DNA of 64,000 nucleotides from Sulfurovum sp. (GTDB taxonomy: Bacteria; Campylobacterota; Campylobacteria; Campylobacterales; Sulfurovaceae): contig JAMOTA010000013.1 in NCBI GenBank assembly GCA_027068435.1, positions 80,222 through 144,221 of the forward strand, in the 5' to 3' direction. The translations under genes were made by a program, and so were the position numbers. Positions 33,177 through 42,679 of this stretch are shown one piece after another (the first letter of the stretch is position 1; each line of letters begins with the position of its first letter). The notes under the pieces were generated by a model, which saw only the letters and a list, made by a program, of their open reading frames with translations, had not been told where the DNA came from and searched no databases.

Positions 33177-33740
33177 ATGGTAGAAATTAGATGGCACTCA
33201 CGTGCAGGTCAAGGTGCTGTAACAGGTGCAAAAGGTTTAGGATCTGTTGTAGCTACAACAGGTAAACAAGTTCAGGCATATGCTCTTTATGGTTCTGCAA
33301 AACGTGGAGCAGCAATGAATGCATACAATAGAATTGATGATGAGCCTATTGTAAATCAAGAGACAAAAATGTTTCCTGATTATGTATTTGTTATTGATCC
33401 AGCGTTGGCATTTACAGATGATATTACAAAAAATGATAAACCAGATACACAGTATATCATTACAACACATTTATCTAAAGATGAGTTAATTGCAAAAATC
33501 CCAGCATTACAAGACAAAGCTGAGAGAACATACGTTGTAGATTGTATGCAAATTTCACTTGATACGATTGGTAGAGCAATGCCAAATACACCAGTACTTG
33601 GTGCATTTATGAAAGTTTCTAAACTATATGAATTAGATTTCTTTTTGGATAATATGAAAAAAGTTCTTTCTAAATTCCCACAAAAGATTATAGATGCGAA
33701 TATGGAAGCGATTACAAGAGCTTATAACGAAGTGAAGTAG
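33177..33740 (+). CDS. porG: Pyruvate:ferredoxin oxidoreductase gamma subunit
   Basis: 187 residues. MVEIRWHSRAGQGAVTGAKG is the gamma-subunit start that contacts the CoA/thiamine site. First gene of porGDAB. The enzyme joins acetyl-CoA, CO2 and reduced ferredoxin to make pyruvate, or the reverse; in autotrophic Campylobacterota it works in the reductive direction next to the reductive TCA cycle. AGGAG precedes the ATG by 6 bases. Confidence 0.93.
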   Translation: MVEIRWHSRAGQGAVTGAKGLGSVVATTGKQVQAYALYGSAKRGAAMNAYNRIDDEPIVNQETKMFPDYVFVIDPALAFTDDITKNDKPDTQYIITTHLSKDELIAKIPALQDKAERTYVVDCMQISLDTIGRAMPNTPVLGAFMKVSKLYELDFFLDNMKKVLSKFPQKIIDANMEAITRAYNEVK

Positions 33741-33752
33741 GGAGGAAAGAAA

Positions 33753-34208
33753 ATGAGTATTACAGGTTCAGCAATAGGAACAGATAAAAGAGGGATAAGA
33801 GAGCTTGGTGGAGAAGAGAAGCTAGGTTGGGATGAAGTAGAACAAGGTGTTGTACTAAGTTCATTTGACGGAAGCACTGAAAACGCAGCTTTTTTAAAGC
33901 CTGAAGAGCGTGAATATAGTGATTTCAATTCATATACAGCAACTGTTGCGTCTTGGAGAATTATTAAGCCAGTGTATAACAGAGATATCTGTATTGACTG
34001 TCAAAATTGTTGGGTATGGTGTCCAGATACATCTATTATCTCAAGAGATAAACAAATGTTAGGGATCGATTATGATCACTGTAAAGGGTGTGGGGTATGT
34101 GTAGAAGTATGTCCAACAAACCCAAAATCACTTTTAATGTTCAATGAAGCCTCTGATAATGATGCAGAGCTTGCAGGTTGGCCAGTTAAAGAAAAGAAAG
34201 AGAAATAG
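33753..34208 (+). CDS. porD: Pyruvate:ferredoxin oxidoreductase delta (ferredoxin) subunit
   Basis: 151 residues. Two [4Fe-4S] motifs in the C-terminal half: CIDCQNCWVWCP (about 81-92) and CKGCGVCVEVCP (about 110-121). The N-terminal 70 residues (with LGGEEKLGWDEVEQGVVL) are the usual extension of the four-subunit type. It passes electrons between the beta-subunit clusters and soluble ferredoxin. Confidence 0.93.
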   Translation: MSITGSAIGTDKRGIRELGGEEKLGWDEVEQGVVLSSFDGSTENAAFLKPEEREYSDFNSYTATVASWRIIKPVYNRDICIDCQNCWVWCPDTSIISRDKQMLGIDYDHCKGCGVCVEVCPTNPKSLLMFNEASDNDAELAGWPVKEKKEK

Positions 34209-34221
34209 GTAAAGGATAGTT

Positions 34222-35463
34222 ATGGCAAATGAATATGAATTAAATGATGTAGAGGTTTGGGACGGTAATTTCGCTGCTTCTCAAGCACTAAGACAAGCTC
34301 AAGTTGATGTTGTTGCGGCGTATCCTATTACTCCGTCAACTCCTATTGTTGAGGGGTACGGTGGATATGTAGCCAATGGTTATGTAGATGGCGAGTTTGT
34401 AATGGTTGAGTCTGAACATGCGGCAATGTCTGGATGTATCGGTGCATCAGCAGCTGGTGGTCGTGTTGCTACTGCTACTTCTTCACAAGGGTTTGCTCTT
34501 ATGGCAGAGGTACTGTATCAAGCATCTGGTATGAGATTACCAATTGTATTGACTGTAGTAAATAGAGCATTGGCATCTCCACTTAATGTTCGTGGTGATC
34601 ACTCAGATATGTATCTTGGACGTGATTCTGGTTGGATTCAGATTGATGCATTTAATGCACAAGAAGCGTATGACCTTCCATTATGTGCATTTAAAATTGG
34701 TGAGCATTTAGATGTAAGACTTCCAGTTATGGTACACCAAGACGGATTTACAACATCACATAAAGCACAAAATGTTTACCCTATGAAAGATCAAATAGCG
34801 TATAACTTTATTGGTAAATTTGTACCAGTAGATGAGATGCTTGACTTTACAAGACCTGTAACACATGGTGCTCAAACAGAAGAAGATTGGCACTATGAAC
34901 ATAAAGCAAAACAACATAAAGCACTTATGGATTCACGTACAGTAATCGATGATGTATTTGCTAAGTTTAAAGAGCTTACAGGTAGAGAGTACAAAAGAGT
35001 TGAAACATATATGATGGAAGACGCTGAAGTAGCATTAGTACTTCTTGGTTCATCTGTTGAAACTGCAGTACTTGCAGCAAAACAACTTAGAGATGAAGAG
35101 GGTATTAAAGTAGGAATCGTAGCACCAAGATGTCTTAGACCGTTCCCTTATGACCTTATAAGAGATGCATTAGATACTACTTCACTTAAAGCAGTATGTT
35201 GTTTAGATAAATCAGCACCAGGTGGAGCAATGGGAGCACTTTTCAATGAAGTTTCAGCTGCTGCATATACTACAAAAGCAAGACCATTAATGTCTAACTA
35301 TATTTATGGTTTAGGTGGACGTGACTTTGCTGTTGATGAAGCAAAAAGAATTATGAAAGAGCAAGTAGCACACGCTAATGCTGGACATATTACAACAGAT
35401 ATCCAACAGTTCTCAGGACTTAGAGGTCCAAAACTTGGATTTTTCCAGACTAGAAGGGGTTAA
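34222..35463 (+). CDS. porA: Pyruvate:ferredoxin oxidoreductase alpha subunit
   Basis: 413 residues. The pyrimidine-binding fold shows AAYPITPSTPIVE, MVESEHAAMSGCIGASAAGG (quoted in part: VESEHAAMSGCIG) and the NVRGDHSD loop near residue 130. Forms the catalytic core with PorB. Starts 13 bp after porD. Confidence 0.94.
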   Translation: MANEYELNDVEVWDGNFAASQALRQAQVDVVAAYPITPSTPIVEGYGGYVANGYVDGEFVMVESEHAAMSGCIGASAAGGRVATATSSQGFALMAEVLYQASGMRLPIVLTVVNRALASPLNVRGDHSDMYLGRDSGWIQIDAFNAQEAYDLPLCAFKIGEHLDVRLPVMVHQDGFTTSHKAQNVYPMKDQIAYNFIGKFVPVDEMLDFTRPVTHGAQTEEDWHYEHKAKQHKALMDSRTVIDDVFAKFKELTGREYKRVETYMMEDAEVALVLLGSSVETAVLAAKQLRDEEGIKVGIVAPRCLRPFPYDLIRDALDTTSLKAVCCLDKSAPGGAMGALFNEVSAAAYTTKARPLMSNYIYGLGGRDFAVDEAKRIMKEQVAHANAGHITTDIQQFSGLRGPKLGFFQTRRG

Positions 35464-35465
35464 GA

Positions 35466-36419
35466 ATGGCAATTACTTCAATTAAAAACTTAAAAGAATT
35501 TTCAACAAACAACGACAGATTTGAAGGGGCACACCTTCTTTGTCCTGGTTGTGCTCACTCTATGATAGTTAGAGAGCTTATGAACTGTACAGATGATAAC
35601 CTCGTTATCTCTTCAAACACAGGTTGTCTTGAAGTATCAACGGCAGTTTATCCATACACATCTTGGGATACATCTTGGATTCATATTGGTTTTGAAAACT
35701 CTGCTACTGCTGTTACTGGTGCAGAAGCTATGTACAAAGCTAGAAAAAGAAAAGGTACACTTAAAGACCCTGATGCTCCTGTAAAATTTGTTGCCTTTGG
35801 TGGTGATGGTTCTACTTACGATATCGGTTTCCAATGGCTCTCAGGAGCAATGGAGAGAGGGCATGACTTTACATACATCTGTTTAGATAATGAAAATTAT
35901 GCGAACACTGGAGGACAAAGATCTTCTGCAACACCTATTGGAGCACATACTTCAACAGCACAAGCAGGAACTCACTCTTACGGTAAAAAGCAAAAGAAAA
36001 AAGACATCGTTTCTATTATGGCTGCACATGGTTCACCTTATGTTGCCCAATTGGCTCCAAACAAATGGAAATCAATGGCTAAAGGTTTCCAAAAAGCACT
36101 AGAGACTGAAGGACCTTGTTTCATTAACACAGTTTCTGCTTGTACAACTGAGTGGAAATTTGACCCTAAAGATACTATTCATGTAACAGATTTGGCAACA
36201 GATTCACTTATGTTCCCTATCTATGAAATTATTGATGGGCATGAGCTTAATATTCTTTATAGACCAAAAAATATTATTAAAGTAGAAGATTATCTTGGGG
36301 CTCAAGGGCGTTATAAACACTTATTTAAGCCTGAGAATAAGCATGTTATTGAGAGAATTCAATCTGATATTGATAAGAATTGGACGATGCTACAAAGACG
36401 CGAAGAAGCAAAAATATAA
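35466..36419 (+). CDS. porB: Pyruvate:ferredoxin oxidoreductase beta subunit
   Basis: 317 residues. It binds thiamine diphosphate through the GDGSTYDIGF motif with ENYANTGGQRSSATP following, and carries the Cys residues of the proximal cluster (LLCPGCAHS near residue 25, SSNTGCLEV near 52 and SACTTEW near 215). Last gene of the operon; 2 bp after porA. Confidence 0.94.
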   Translation: MAITSIKNLKEFSTNNDRFEGAHLLCPGCAHSMIVRELMNCTDDNLVISSNTGCLEVSTAVYPYTSWDTSWIHIGFENSATAVTGAEAMYKARKRKGTLKDPDAPVKFVAFGGDGSTYDIGFQWLSGAMERGHDFTYICLDNENYANTGGQRSSATPIGAHTSTAQAGTHSYGKKQKKKDIVSIMAAHGSPYVAQLAPNKWKSMAKGFQKALETEGPCFINTVSACTTEWKFDPKDTIHVTDLATDSLMFPIYEIIDGHELNILYRPKNIIKVEDYLGAQGRYKHLFKPENKHVIERIQSDIDKNWTMLQRREEAKI

Positions 36420-36493
36420 TCTTTCTTCTGCTTTTATAGCATCTTTGACCGATTGGCTTCGTTCCATTAGGTCACTTCTGGTACTAAATGCCG

Positions 36494-36535
36494 ATACCCC
36501 TGTCGCTAAAGCGTAAATGGGGGTATAGTTATACC
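36494..36535. repeat. Compound hairpin element, copy A
   Basis: Outer arms ATACCCC (36494-36500) and GGGGTAT (36520-36526) enclose an inner stem CGCT-AA-AGCG (36504-36513). The right outer arm can instead pair with TATACC at 36530-36535, giving an alternative stem GGTATA/TATACC. Copy B at 58628-58666 has the same three-arm plan. The rest of the 242-bp gap between porB and luxS shows no ORF. Confidence 0.5.
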
Positions 36536-36661
36536 TAAGCTCCTTCATTACTAAACCCACATTAATCCAAACCTACTACAAACTTACAAAAAATCTTTAG
36601 ATTCTTATCATTTTTAATAATTTCTTTGTATAATCAAAATTATAATTTTAAGGAAATAACT

Positions 36662-37171
36662 ATGCCACTATTAGACAGTTTTACCGTTGACCATACCAAA
36701 ATGATAGCTCCAGCAGTGAGAGTTGCAAAAACTATGAGTACTCCAAGTGGAGATGACATTACCGTATTTGATTTACGTTTTTGTGTGCCTAACAAAGAGA
36801 TATTAACAGAACGGGGTATCCATACTTTTGAGCACCTTTTTGCAGGATTTATGAGAGATCATTTAAATTCAAAAAAAGTAGAAATTGTAGATATTTCACC
36901 GATGGGATGTAGAACAGGATTTTATATGTCATTGCTTGGAACACCTAAAGCTAAAAAAGTAGCCAAAGCGTGGAAAAAGTCTATGAAAGATGTACTAAAA
37001 GTAAAAAAGCAGAGTGATATTCCTGAGCTTAATGTTTATCAATGTGGAACATATAAGATGCATTCACTTAAAGAGGCAAAAGCCATCGCTACCAAGGTAC
37101 TAGAAAAAGGGATTGGTATTATGAACAATGAAGATTTAAAACTTAGTAAAAAAATACTCAAAGGACTCTAA
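36662..37171 (+). CDS. luxS: S-ribosylhomocysteine lyase
   Basis: 169 residues from the ATG at 36662 (AAGGAA 6 bases upstream; the longer frame from 36626 has none). LuxS splits S-ribosylhomocysteine to homocysteine and the AI-2 precursor DPD. Metal ligands H54 and H58 in HTFEHL, plus the Cys of YQCGTYKMH, are present, with E57 as base and Cys41 in the FCVPN segment. It works in the activated methyl cycle. Two genes follow closely, with possible co-transcription. Confidence 0.96.
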   Translation: MPLLDSFTVDHTKMIAPAVRVAKTMSTPSGDDITVFDLRFCVPNKEILTERGIHTFEHLFAGFMRDHLNSKKVEIVDISPMGCRTGFYMSLLGTPKAKKVAKAWKKSMKDVLKVKKQSDIPELNVYQCGTYKMHSLKEAKAIATKVLEKGIGIMNNEDLKLSKKILKGL

Positions 37172-37172
37172 T

Positions 37173-37478
37173 ATGCTAATCTGGATTCCTGTAGATGGAA
37201 GTGATGCAAAAGCATCTAAAGTCGTAAGTCAGTATGAAGTTTCACAGTGGGCATTGATAAATTTTGATGAGGGTGAAGTTAAATCGGTTCGTTTTTATGA
37301 AGACCGTAAAGCGTGTGAAGAGACATGGGTGGACTTTATTATCCTTGTTAACAAATATGAAAATTACATGGACTTTATGGATGAAGGTATGATGGTTCTT
37401 TGTGTAAGAGAAGAAGAGAGCATAGAAGATATTATAGAGGCTTTTAAGTTTAAAGAGCTCGATGAGATAGGGTTATAG
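37173..37478 (+). CDS. Hypothetical protein, NifX-like size
   Basis: 101 residues, acidic. The opening LIWIPVDGSDAKASKV resembles the first strand of dinitrogenase-cofactor (NifX/NifB C-terminal) proteins, but the match is weak and the rest is not diagnostic. It lies one base after luxS and 4 bp before the methyltransferase gene, so it is likely co-transcribed. Function unknown. Confidence 0.6.
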   Translation: MLIWIPVDGSDAKASKVVSQYEVSQWALINFDEGEVKSVRFYEDRKACEETWVDFIILVNKYENYMDFMDEGMMVLCVREEESIEDIIEAFKFKELDEIGL

Positions 37479-37482
37479 TTCA

Positions 37483-38250
37483 TTGTATAACGAAAGTATA
37501 AGATCTCAAAAAGAGGTCGTTCTTTGTGAAGATGGAAGTAACACCCTCTACTCAAAAGAGTTTGACGAACCTTACCACTCAACCAAAGATGGGGCGTTGC
37601 ATGAGTCTTTAGAGAAGCATGTAAAACCCGCTTTAACACTTAAAAAAGAGAAAGCTAAATTGGTTATCTTAGATATCTGTTTTGGTTTAGGTTACAACAC
37701 CTTTGCAATGCTTTACTACATTAAAAAACATAAACTCTCAACAAAAGTACACATACTCTCTCCTGAGTTTGACGAAGAGCTTGTACGCTCATTAAATACT
37801 TTTAATTTTCCGCCAGAGTTTGAGAGTATTAAACCTATCATACATGCTATTTCACAAAATCTCTACTATGAAGATGAACAGTTTAAAATAGAGATTTTAC
37901 TTGGAGATGCACGAAAAAGTATCCCTAAAATAAAAGAGAAGATAGATGTAGTGTTTCAAGATGCCTTTAGTCCTGCCCATAACCCACTTCTTTGGACAAC
38001 AGAGTACTTTAAAGACGTAAGAGCCATTTGTAAAGAAGATGCCATCATTACCACTTACTCTACAGCAGCAGCTATTCGTTTAGGACTTTATGAAAATGGA
38101 TTTTATATCTTTGTTCATCGAGCCAAGATGATGAGATACTCTACAGTAGCTAGTCTAAAAATGCTTAATGGTTTAGAGTATATAGATATGGAGTTAAAAA
38201 AAGAACGAAATCCTACGGCTTGTAGTTTTAAAGATATAGATTACTTTTAA
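37483..38250 (+). CDS. MnmC-like SAM-dependent methyltransferase
   Basis: 255 residues with a TTG start. The ILDICFGLGYNTFAML segment is the SAM-binding motif I and VVFQDAFSPAHNPLLWT is the MnmC/DUF752 signature that precedes the active site. MnmC-type enzymes finish the mnm5 modification of tRNA wobble uridine that MnmE/MnmG begin, and mnmG lies 1 kb away. The FAD domain of bifunctional MnmC is missing, leaving only the methyltransferase half. It converges with the cupin gene with 4 bp overlap. Confidence 0.8.
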   Translation: MYNESIRSQKEVVLCEDGSNTLYSKEFDEPYHSTKDGALHESLEKHVKPALTLKKEKAKLVILDICFGLGYNTFAMLYYIKKHKLSTKVHILSPEFDEELVRSLNTFNFPPEFESIKPIIHAISQNLYYEDEQFKIEILLGDARKSIPKIKEKIDVVFQDAFSPAHNPLLWTTEYFKDVRAICKEDAIITTYSTAAAIRLGLYENGFYIFVHRAKMMRYSTVASLKMLNGLEYIDMELKKERNPTACSFKDIDYF

Positions 38251-38543
38251 AAAATATGTACTGTTAGCCAAACAGTCCCCGCACTTGTTTTTAAAACAGT
38301 ATGAGGTACTTTGGCAGGAATAAAGAGCGTCTCACCTTTAAAAAGTTTTTTCTGCTCTCCATCTATAAGAAGTGTGGCTTCTCCTTCAATGAGAACTACC
38401 CATTCATCTTCTTCTTGAATATACTCAATAGGTTCAACATCGGCTGAACTTACTATACGATTAATTTTAATATTTTTATGTTCAAGTAGTGTAGTAAAAT
38501 CTTCACCGACTTTAGGTGTATCAAAGTCGTAAAGATTCATCAA
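38247..38543 (-). CDS. Cupin-domain protein
   Basis: 98 residues, one cupin barrel: EEDEWVVLIEGEATLLIDGE (part of motif 1) and GETLFIPAKVPHTVLKT (motif 2 with His). Motif 1 lacks the two-His pattern of metal enzymes, so a binding or regulatory role is possible. Translationally coupled to ribE through an ATGA overlap. Confidence 0.8.
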   Translation of the reverse strand: MMNLYDFDTPKVGEDFTTLLEHKNIKINRIVSSADVEPIEYIQEEDEWVVLIEGEATLLIDGEQKKLFKGETLFIPAKVPHTVLKTSAGTVWLTVHIF

Positions 38544-39157
38544 TAACTCATTTGCATACGGTCTACGTCATCCCAGCTCATACTTTTTTTTGCAGATCTG
38601 TGTGCTAGTATATGGTCTATATATCGTGCAAAGACATCGGTTTCTATGTTGAGTTTTGTTCCTACTTGATAGTTCTTCATGAGGGTCTCTTTAAGGGTAT
38701 GTGGGATGATAGTGAGTCTAAAGTTATCTGCATTTACGTCATTTACGGTAAGAGAGATGCCATCTATGGTGATAGACCCTTTAGGAATGATATGTGCAAT
38801 ATACCTAGGTTCTACCCCAATAATAAAATCGGTAGCATTTTCTCTAGGGGTAATCTTCATAACTGTACCTACACAATCTACATGCCCTTGAACGATATGC
38901 CCTTCAAAGCGATCGTTCATCATCATCGCGGGTTCCATGTGTACTGAGCCTGATATTTTACTCTCATCTATAATAGAACGTGTCTCATCTGCTAGCTCTA
39001 AGTCAAAGCCATCACTATGTACTTTGATAACCGTAAGACAGACACCATTAATAGCAATGGAGTCTCCAAGTTTTGCTTTATGTTTGGAATGTATTGTTAA
39101 AATATTGTTTTGGTAGTTTTTTACTGTGGCGATTTCTCTTATTAGTCCTGTGAACAT
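38540..39157 (-). CDS. ribE: Riboflavin synthase (alpha type)
   Basis: 205 residues made of two similar lumazine-binding halves: MFTGLIREIATVKNYQNN with AINGVCLTV (1-90), then GHIVQGHVDCVGTV with IDGISLTVNDV (95-190). The enzyme dismutates 6,7-dimethyl-8-ribityllumazine to riboflavin. The start ATG at 39157 is conserved for the family. Cupin gene follows; the upstream gap holds a REP-like palindrome. Confidence 0.93.
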   Translation of the reverse strand: MFTGLIREIATVKNYQNNILTIHSKHKAKLGDSIAINGVCLTVIKVHSDGFDLELADETRSIIDESKISGSVHMEPAMMMNDRFEGHIVQGHVDCVGTVMKITPRENATDFIIGVEPRYIAHIIPKGSITIDGISLTVNDVNADNFRLTIIPHTLKETLMKNYQVGTKLNIETDVFARYIDHILAHRSAKKSMSWDDVDRMQMSY

Positions 39158-39217
39158 TTGACCTCAATTTATTTGGATATAATTCACTAATTATAGCGAA
39201 AAATTATTTTTGCGTCT

Positions 39218-39240
39218 TGTAGGGTGGATTAATCCACCAT
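39218..39240. repeat. REP-like palindrome 1
   Basis: TGTAGGGTGGATTAATCCACC contains a perfect 16-bp palindrome GGTGGATTAATCCACC (39223-39238). Similar TAGGGTGG-type palindromes occur at 60991 and 62420 in this window. Confidence 0.5.
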
Positions 39241-39263
39241 TTATATTTTAGATAAGGTTTTTT

Positions 39264-41135
39264 ATGAATTATGAAGTTATAGTTATTGGTGGTGGACATG
39301 CAGGGATAGAAGCTTCGTTAGCTTCTGCACGTATGGGTGTGAGTACACTCTTGATTACAATATTAGTAGAGCAGATAGGTGCGTCAAGTTGTAACCCTGC
39401 CATAGGGGGACTTGCAAAAGGTCACTTAGTACGTGAAGTAGATGCTCTTGGTGGTGAGATGGGTCTTTGTACAGATAAAACAGGGATACAATTTCGTACA
39501 CTTAACGCCTCTAAAGGTCCCGCAGTAAGAGGTACACGAGCACAGATAGATATGGATGCGTATCGTATCTATATGCGTAATGTAGTTTTAAATACCCCTA
39601 ACTTAGATGTAAAGCAAGAGATAGCAGATGGACTGGTAATAGAAGAGGGTGTAGTCCGTGGAGTTACAACAGAACTAGGTAACACTTACCATGCTCCTAA
39701 AGTGATTATTACCGCAGGTACATTTCTGAATGGACTGATACACATAGGTGATAAAAAGCAAACTGCTGGAAGACAAGGAGAGTTTGCCTCTTTAGAACTT
39801 GCAGAGTATTTAAAAGGGCTTGGTTTAGAGATAGGGCGTTTAAAAACAGGTACTTGTGCAAGAATAGATGCAAAATCTGTAGATATATCGGTGATGGAAG
39901 TACAACCTGGTGACATGCCTCCTCCACCTTTTTCATTTAGAACCGATAAAAAAACGTTTAAGCCTACGCAACTCCCTTGTTATGTAACGTATACCAATGA
40001 GACTACTCACAAGATAATAGAGAGTAACTTTGACAGAGCACCACTCTTTTCTGGGCAGATAGAAGGGGTAGGACCACGCTATTGCCCTAGTATAGAAGAT
40101 AAGATAAATAGATTTAGAGATAGACCAAGACATCAAATATTTGTTGAACCTCAGACTATAGATGAGACAGAGTATTATATCAATGGTATGAGTACCTCTT
40201 TACCTACAGATGTACAGCTAGAGATGGTGCAGTCAGTTGAAGGTATGGAAAATGCAAAGATAGTTCGTTATGGTTATGCTATTGAATATGATTATGTACA
40301 GCCTACAGAGTTGAGACATACCTTAGAGACAAAAAAGGTTAAAGGACTCTACTGTGCAGGACAAATCAACGGTACTACAGGTTACGAAGAGGCAGCAGCT
40401 CAAGGGCTTATGGCAGGGATAAACGCAGCACTAAGCATACAAGAAAAAGAGCCTTTTATACTTCGACGTGATGAAGCATATATAGGGGTACTTATAGATG
40501 ACTTAGTAACCAAGGGTACAAAAGAGCCATATCGTATGTTTACCTCACGTGCAGAGTATAGACTGCTTTTACGTGAAGACAATGCAGATATGAGACTCTC
40601 ACACTACGCCGAAGAGTTAGGACTTTTAGATGCAGAGTATATGAAACAGTTTAGAAAGAAGAAAATAGCACTTGAAGAGGCGTTAGACTATATGAGAGTG
40701 AATCATGTAACCCCTACAAAAGAGTTTTTAGTTAAATTGGCATCTATAGGTGCAGTAAAAATCAATGACAGAACCTGTTGGCTAGATGTCATCGGACGTG
40801 GAGACTTTAACAGAGAAAAGTTAGTAACACTCTTACCAGACTTTGATAAATACGATGATGAAGTGATGGAGCAGATACTTGTAGAGGCAAAATATAGCCG
40901 TTATATAGAGAAGCAACAACAGCAGATACTTAAAATGGATGATATGCTTAAAATCAAAATACCACAAAATTTTGTTTATAAAAATATCTCTGGATTGAGT
41001 AATGAGATTATCGAAAAACTCGAAATTGCTACACCACCTACACTCTTTAGTGCCTCTCAAATATCAGGAGTAACCCCTGCTGCGTTAGAGATAGTTCATG
41101 TCCATATTAAGATGGCACAAAAAGGAAAAAGATAA
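39264..41135 (+). CDS. mnmG: tRNA uridine-5-carboxymethylaminomethyl modification enzyme MnmG
   Basis: 623 residues, family length. FAD-binding [19 protein letters not shown] at the N-terminus, [22 protein letters not shown] and [10 protein letters not shown] as GidA hallmarks, and the C-terminal helical domain. With MnmE it adds the cmnm5 group to wobble U34. The following gene starts on the next base. Confidence 0.96.
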   Translation: MNYEVIVIGGGHAGIEASLASARMGVSTLLITILVEQIGASSCNPAIGGLAKGHLVREVDALGGEMGLCTDKTGIQFRTLNASKGPAVRGTRAQIDMDAYRIYMRNVVLNTPNLDVKQEIADGLVIEEGVVRGVTTELGNTYHAPKVIITAGTFLNGLIHIGDKKQTAGRQGEFASLELAEYLKGLGLEIGRLKTGTCARIDAKSVDISVMEVQPGDMPPPPFSFRTDKKTFKPTQLPCYVTYTNETTHKIIESNFDRAPLFSGQIEGVGPRYCPSIEDKINRFRDRPRHQIFVEPQTIDETEYYINGMSTSLPTDVQLEMVQSVEGMENAKIVRYGYAIEYDYVQPTELRHTLETKKVKGLYCAGQINGTTGYEEAAAQGLMAGINAALSIQEKEPFILRRDEAYIGVLIDDLVTKGTKEPYRMFTSRAEYRLLLREDNADMRLSHYAEELGLLDAEYMKQFRKKKIALEEALDYMRVNHVTPTKEFLVKLASIGAVKINDRTCWLDVIGRGDFNREKLVTLLPDFDKYDDEVMEQILVEAKYSRYIEKQQQQILKMDDMLKIKIPQNFVYKNISGLSNEIIEKLEIATPPTLFSASQISGVTPAALEIVHVHIKMAQKGKR

Positions 41136-41990
41136 ATGTTATTTTATTATGCGAACTCAGGACACAAGATAGGGTTAGATAGAGTAAAACGTGGGGCTGC
41201 TTTGTTAAATAAACTTAGTCATAGTGGTGTAAAAGCACAACTTTTAGTCAATGACTTTCGTGCAGGATTAGCAGCTAAAGAGTTGGGCGTAAAAGAGTAT
41301 ATTACTATAGAGACGATACAAGATATAGATGCTATTGCTCAGTTTGGAGATAGCATTATTATTGATTCTCCTGAAAATGACCATGGACGATTGGTAAAGT
41401 ACTGTGAGGACTTTAAAAATGTTTGGCGTTTTGAAGTAGCAAAAGATGATACATCTGTGCATGGTGAAGTTTTATTTAAGGTAGATTGTAAAGAGGAGAG
41501 TTGTTTAAGTGCAGTTATTATTGATGACATGTATTCTGAACAGATAGAAAAAGAAGAACGAGTGCTTTTCTTTTTGAATGATGCAGACTATAATAAAGTG
41601 ATTTTAAATAATGAAGCATTTTTCAAATCATTCAATATGGAGTTACTATTAGGAAATTACTTTTTTGTTAAATATGAAGATGCCTTAGGTAAACTTTTCT
41701 CAATACTTCATGAACCTGAAGAGTATGAAACAGTTATAAAAAGTAGTAGTCATGTGGTTACTGCTTCAGCACAAACAGCATTAGAGGCAAAAGCTAGTGG
41801 ATGTAAAGTCATTTACTTGCAAGTAGATAAAAATGATTTTTACCCTGTTGAGCTTCTTAAATCGTATGATATTACAGTTGTTAATGATTTTAATATAGAT
41901 GAGGTAAAAAAATCTTTAAAAGAGGAAAAAACACTTTTAAAAAGAGGTTTAGAATATCTTGATAGTAAAAAAATTATAGAAATGTTATAA
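41136..41990 (+). CDS. Hypothetical protein, GT-B/PseG-like
   Basis: 284 residues, soluble. The N-terminus (FYYANSGHKIGLDRVKRGAA) resembles the SGxxIGxGHxxR turn that opens PseG and MurG-like GT-B folds, and SSHVVTASAQTALEAKASGC resembles their C-terminal donor-binding loop. A sugar-nucleotide related function is possible, but the nucleophile pattern is incomplete. It directly abuts mnmG and is probably co-transcribed. Confidence 0.55.
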   Translation: MLFYYANSGHKIGLDRVKRGAALLNKLSHSGVKAQLLVNDFRAGLAAKELGVKEYITIETIQDIDAIAQFGDSIIIDSPENDHGRLVKYCEDFKNVWRFEVAKDDTSVHGEVLFKVDCKEESCLSAVIIDDMYSEQIEKEERVLFFLNDADYNKVILNNEAFFKSFNMELLLGNYFFVKYEDALGKLFSILHEPEEYETVIKSSSHVVTASAQTALEAKASGCKVIYLQVDKNDFYPVELLKSYDITVVNDFNIDEVKKSLKEEKTLLKRGLEYLDSKKIIEML

Positions 41991-42107
41991 ATATTATAAG
42001 ATTAAAATATTCTTAATAAGATAAAAATTGTCCTAATTTACTTAGTGTAACAATCAATTATGGGTATGAGAGTTTGTTTTATCCAAATCCTAATTTAAGT
42101 ACAAATC

Positions 42108-42120
42108 CCCTATAATAGGG
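42108..42120 (+). promoter_or_regulatory. Putative petA promoter: TATAAT inside a palindrome
   Basis: CCCTATAATAGGG is a 6-bp inverted repeat around one base, with the -10 hexamer TATAAT (42111-42116) in its centre, 38 bp before petA. A GGAAGGA ribosome site follows before the ATG at 42154. Confidence 0.5.
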
Positions 42121-42153
42121 CGCTTAAAACTATAATTAAGGAAGGAAATAGGT

Positions 42154-42669
42154 ATGGGAAAAGACGTAAAAGGTCGTAGAGACTTTATAGGTATGGCTCT
42201 TGGTGGTTTCACAGCTATTGTAGGTGGTATACCTGCATTATATGCAATGAAACGTAGCTGGGATCCATTGCCAAGTGTAAAAGCTGCTGGTTTTACAACG
42301 GTTGATTTAAGTGGGGCACAAGAGAATGTGCTAAATGTAGAAAAATGGAGAGGTAAACCTATCTTTGTTTTGAAAAAATCAAAAGATATGAAAACGGATC
42401 CTAGAGATGTAATAGTTGGTAAAGATCACTTTCATGTTTCTATCGGTCTTTGTACACACTTAGGATGTATTCCTGCATATATACCAAATGATCATAAATT
42501 TAAATGTGCATGTCATGGGGGAGAGTTCGATGCAAGTGGACACCAGATTTTTGGTCCTCCACCAAGTCCATTAGAGATTCCACCATTTAAAGTAGATGGA
42601 ACAAAGCTTGTACTAGGCGAAGCAGGTCCTGAGTATAAAAAAATGCTAGACGACGGTCTAACGGTATAA
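42154..42669 (+). CDS. petA: Rieske iron-sulfur subunit of cytochrome bc1
   Basis: 171 residues. Tat-like N-terminus (RRDFIGMALGGF) that stays as membrane anchor, then the Rieske cluster motifs CTHLGC (about residues 94-99) and CACHGGEFD (about 113-121), giving Cys-His pairs for [2Fe-2S], followed by the PPSPLEIPPF Pro loop. Transfers electrons from quinol to cytochrome c1. Start supported by GGAAGGA. petB follows 10 bp later. Confidence 0.95.
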   Translation: MGKDVKGRRDFIGMALGGFTAIVGGIPALYAMKRSWDPLPSVKAAGFTTVDLSGAQENVLNVEKWRGKPIFVLKKSKDMKTDPRDVIVGKDHFHVSIGLCTHLGCIPAYIPNDHKFKCACHGGEFDASGHQIFGPPPSPLEIPPFKVDGTKLVLGEAGPEYKKMLDDGLTV

Positions 42670-42679
42670 GGGGGATAAT

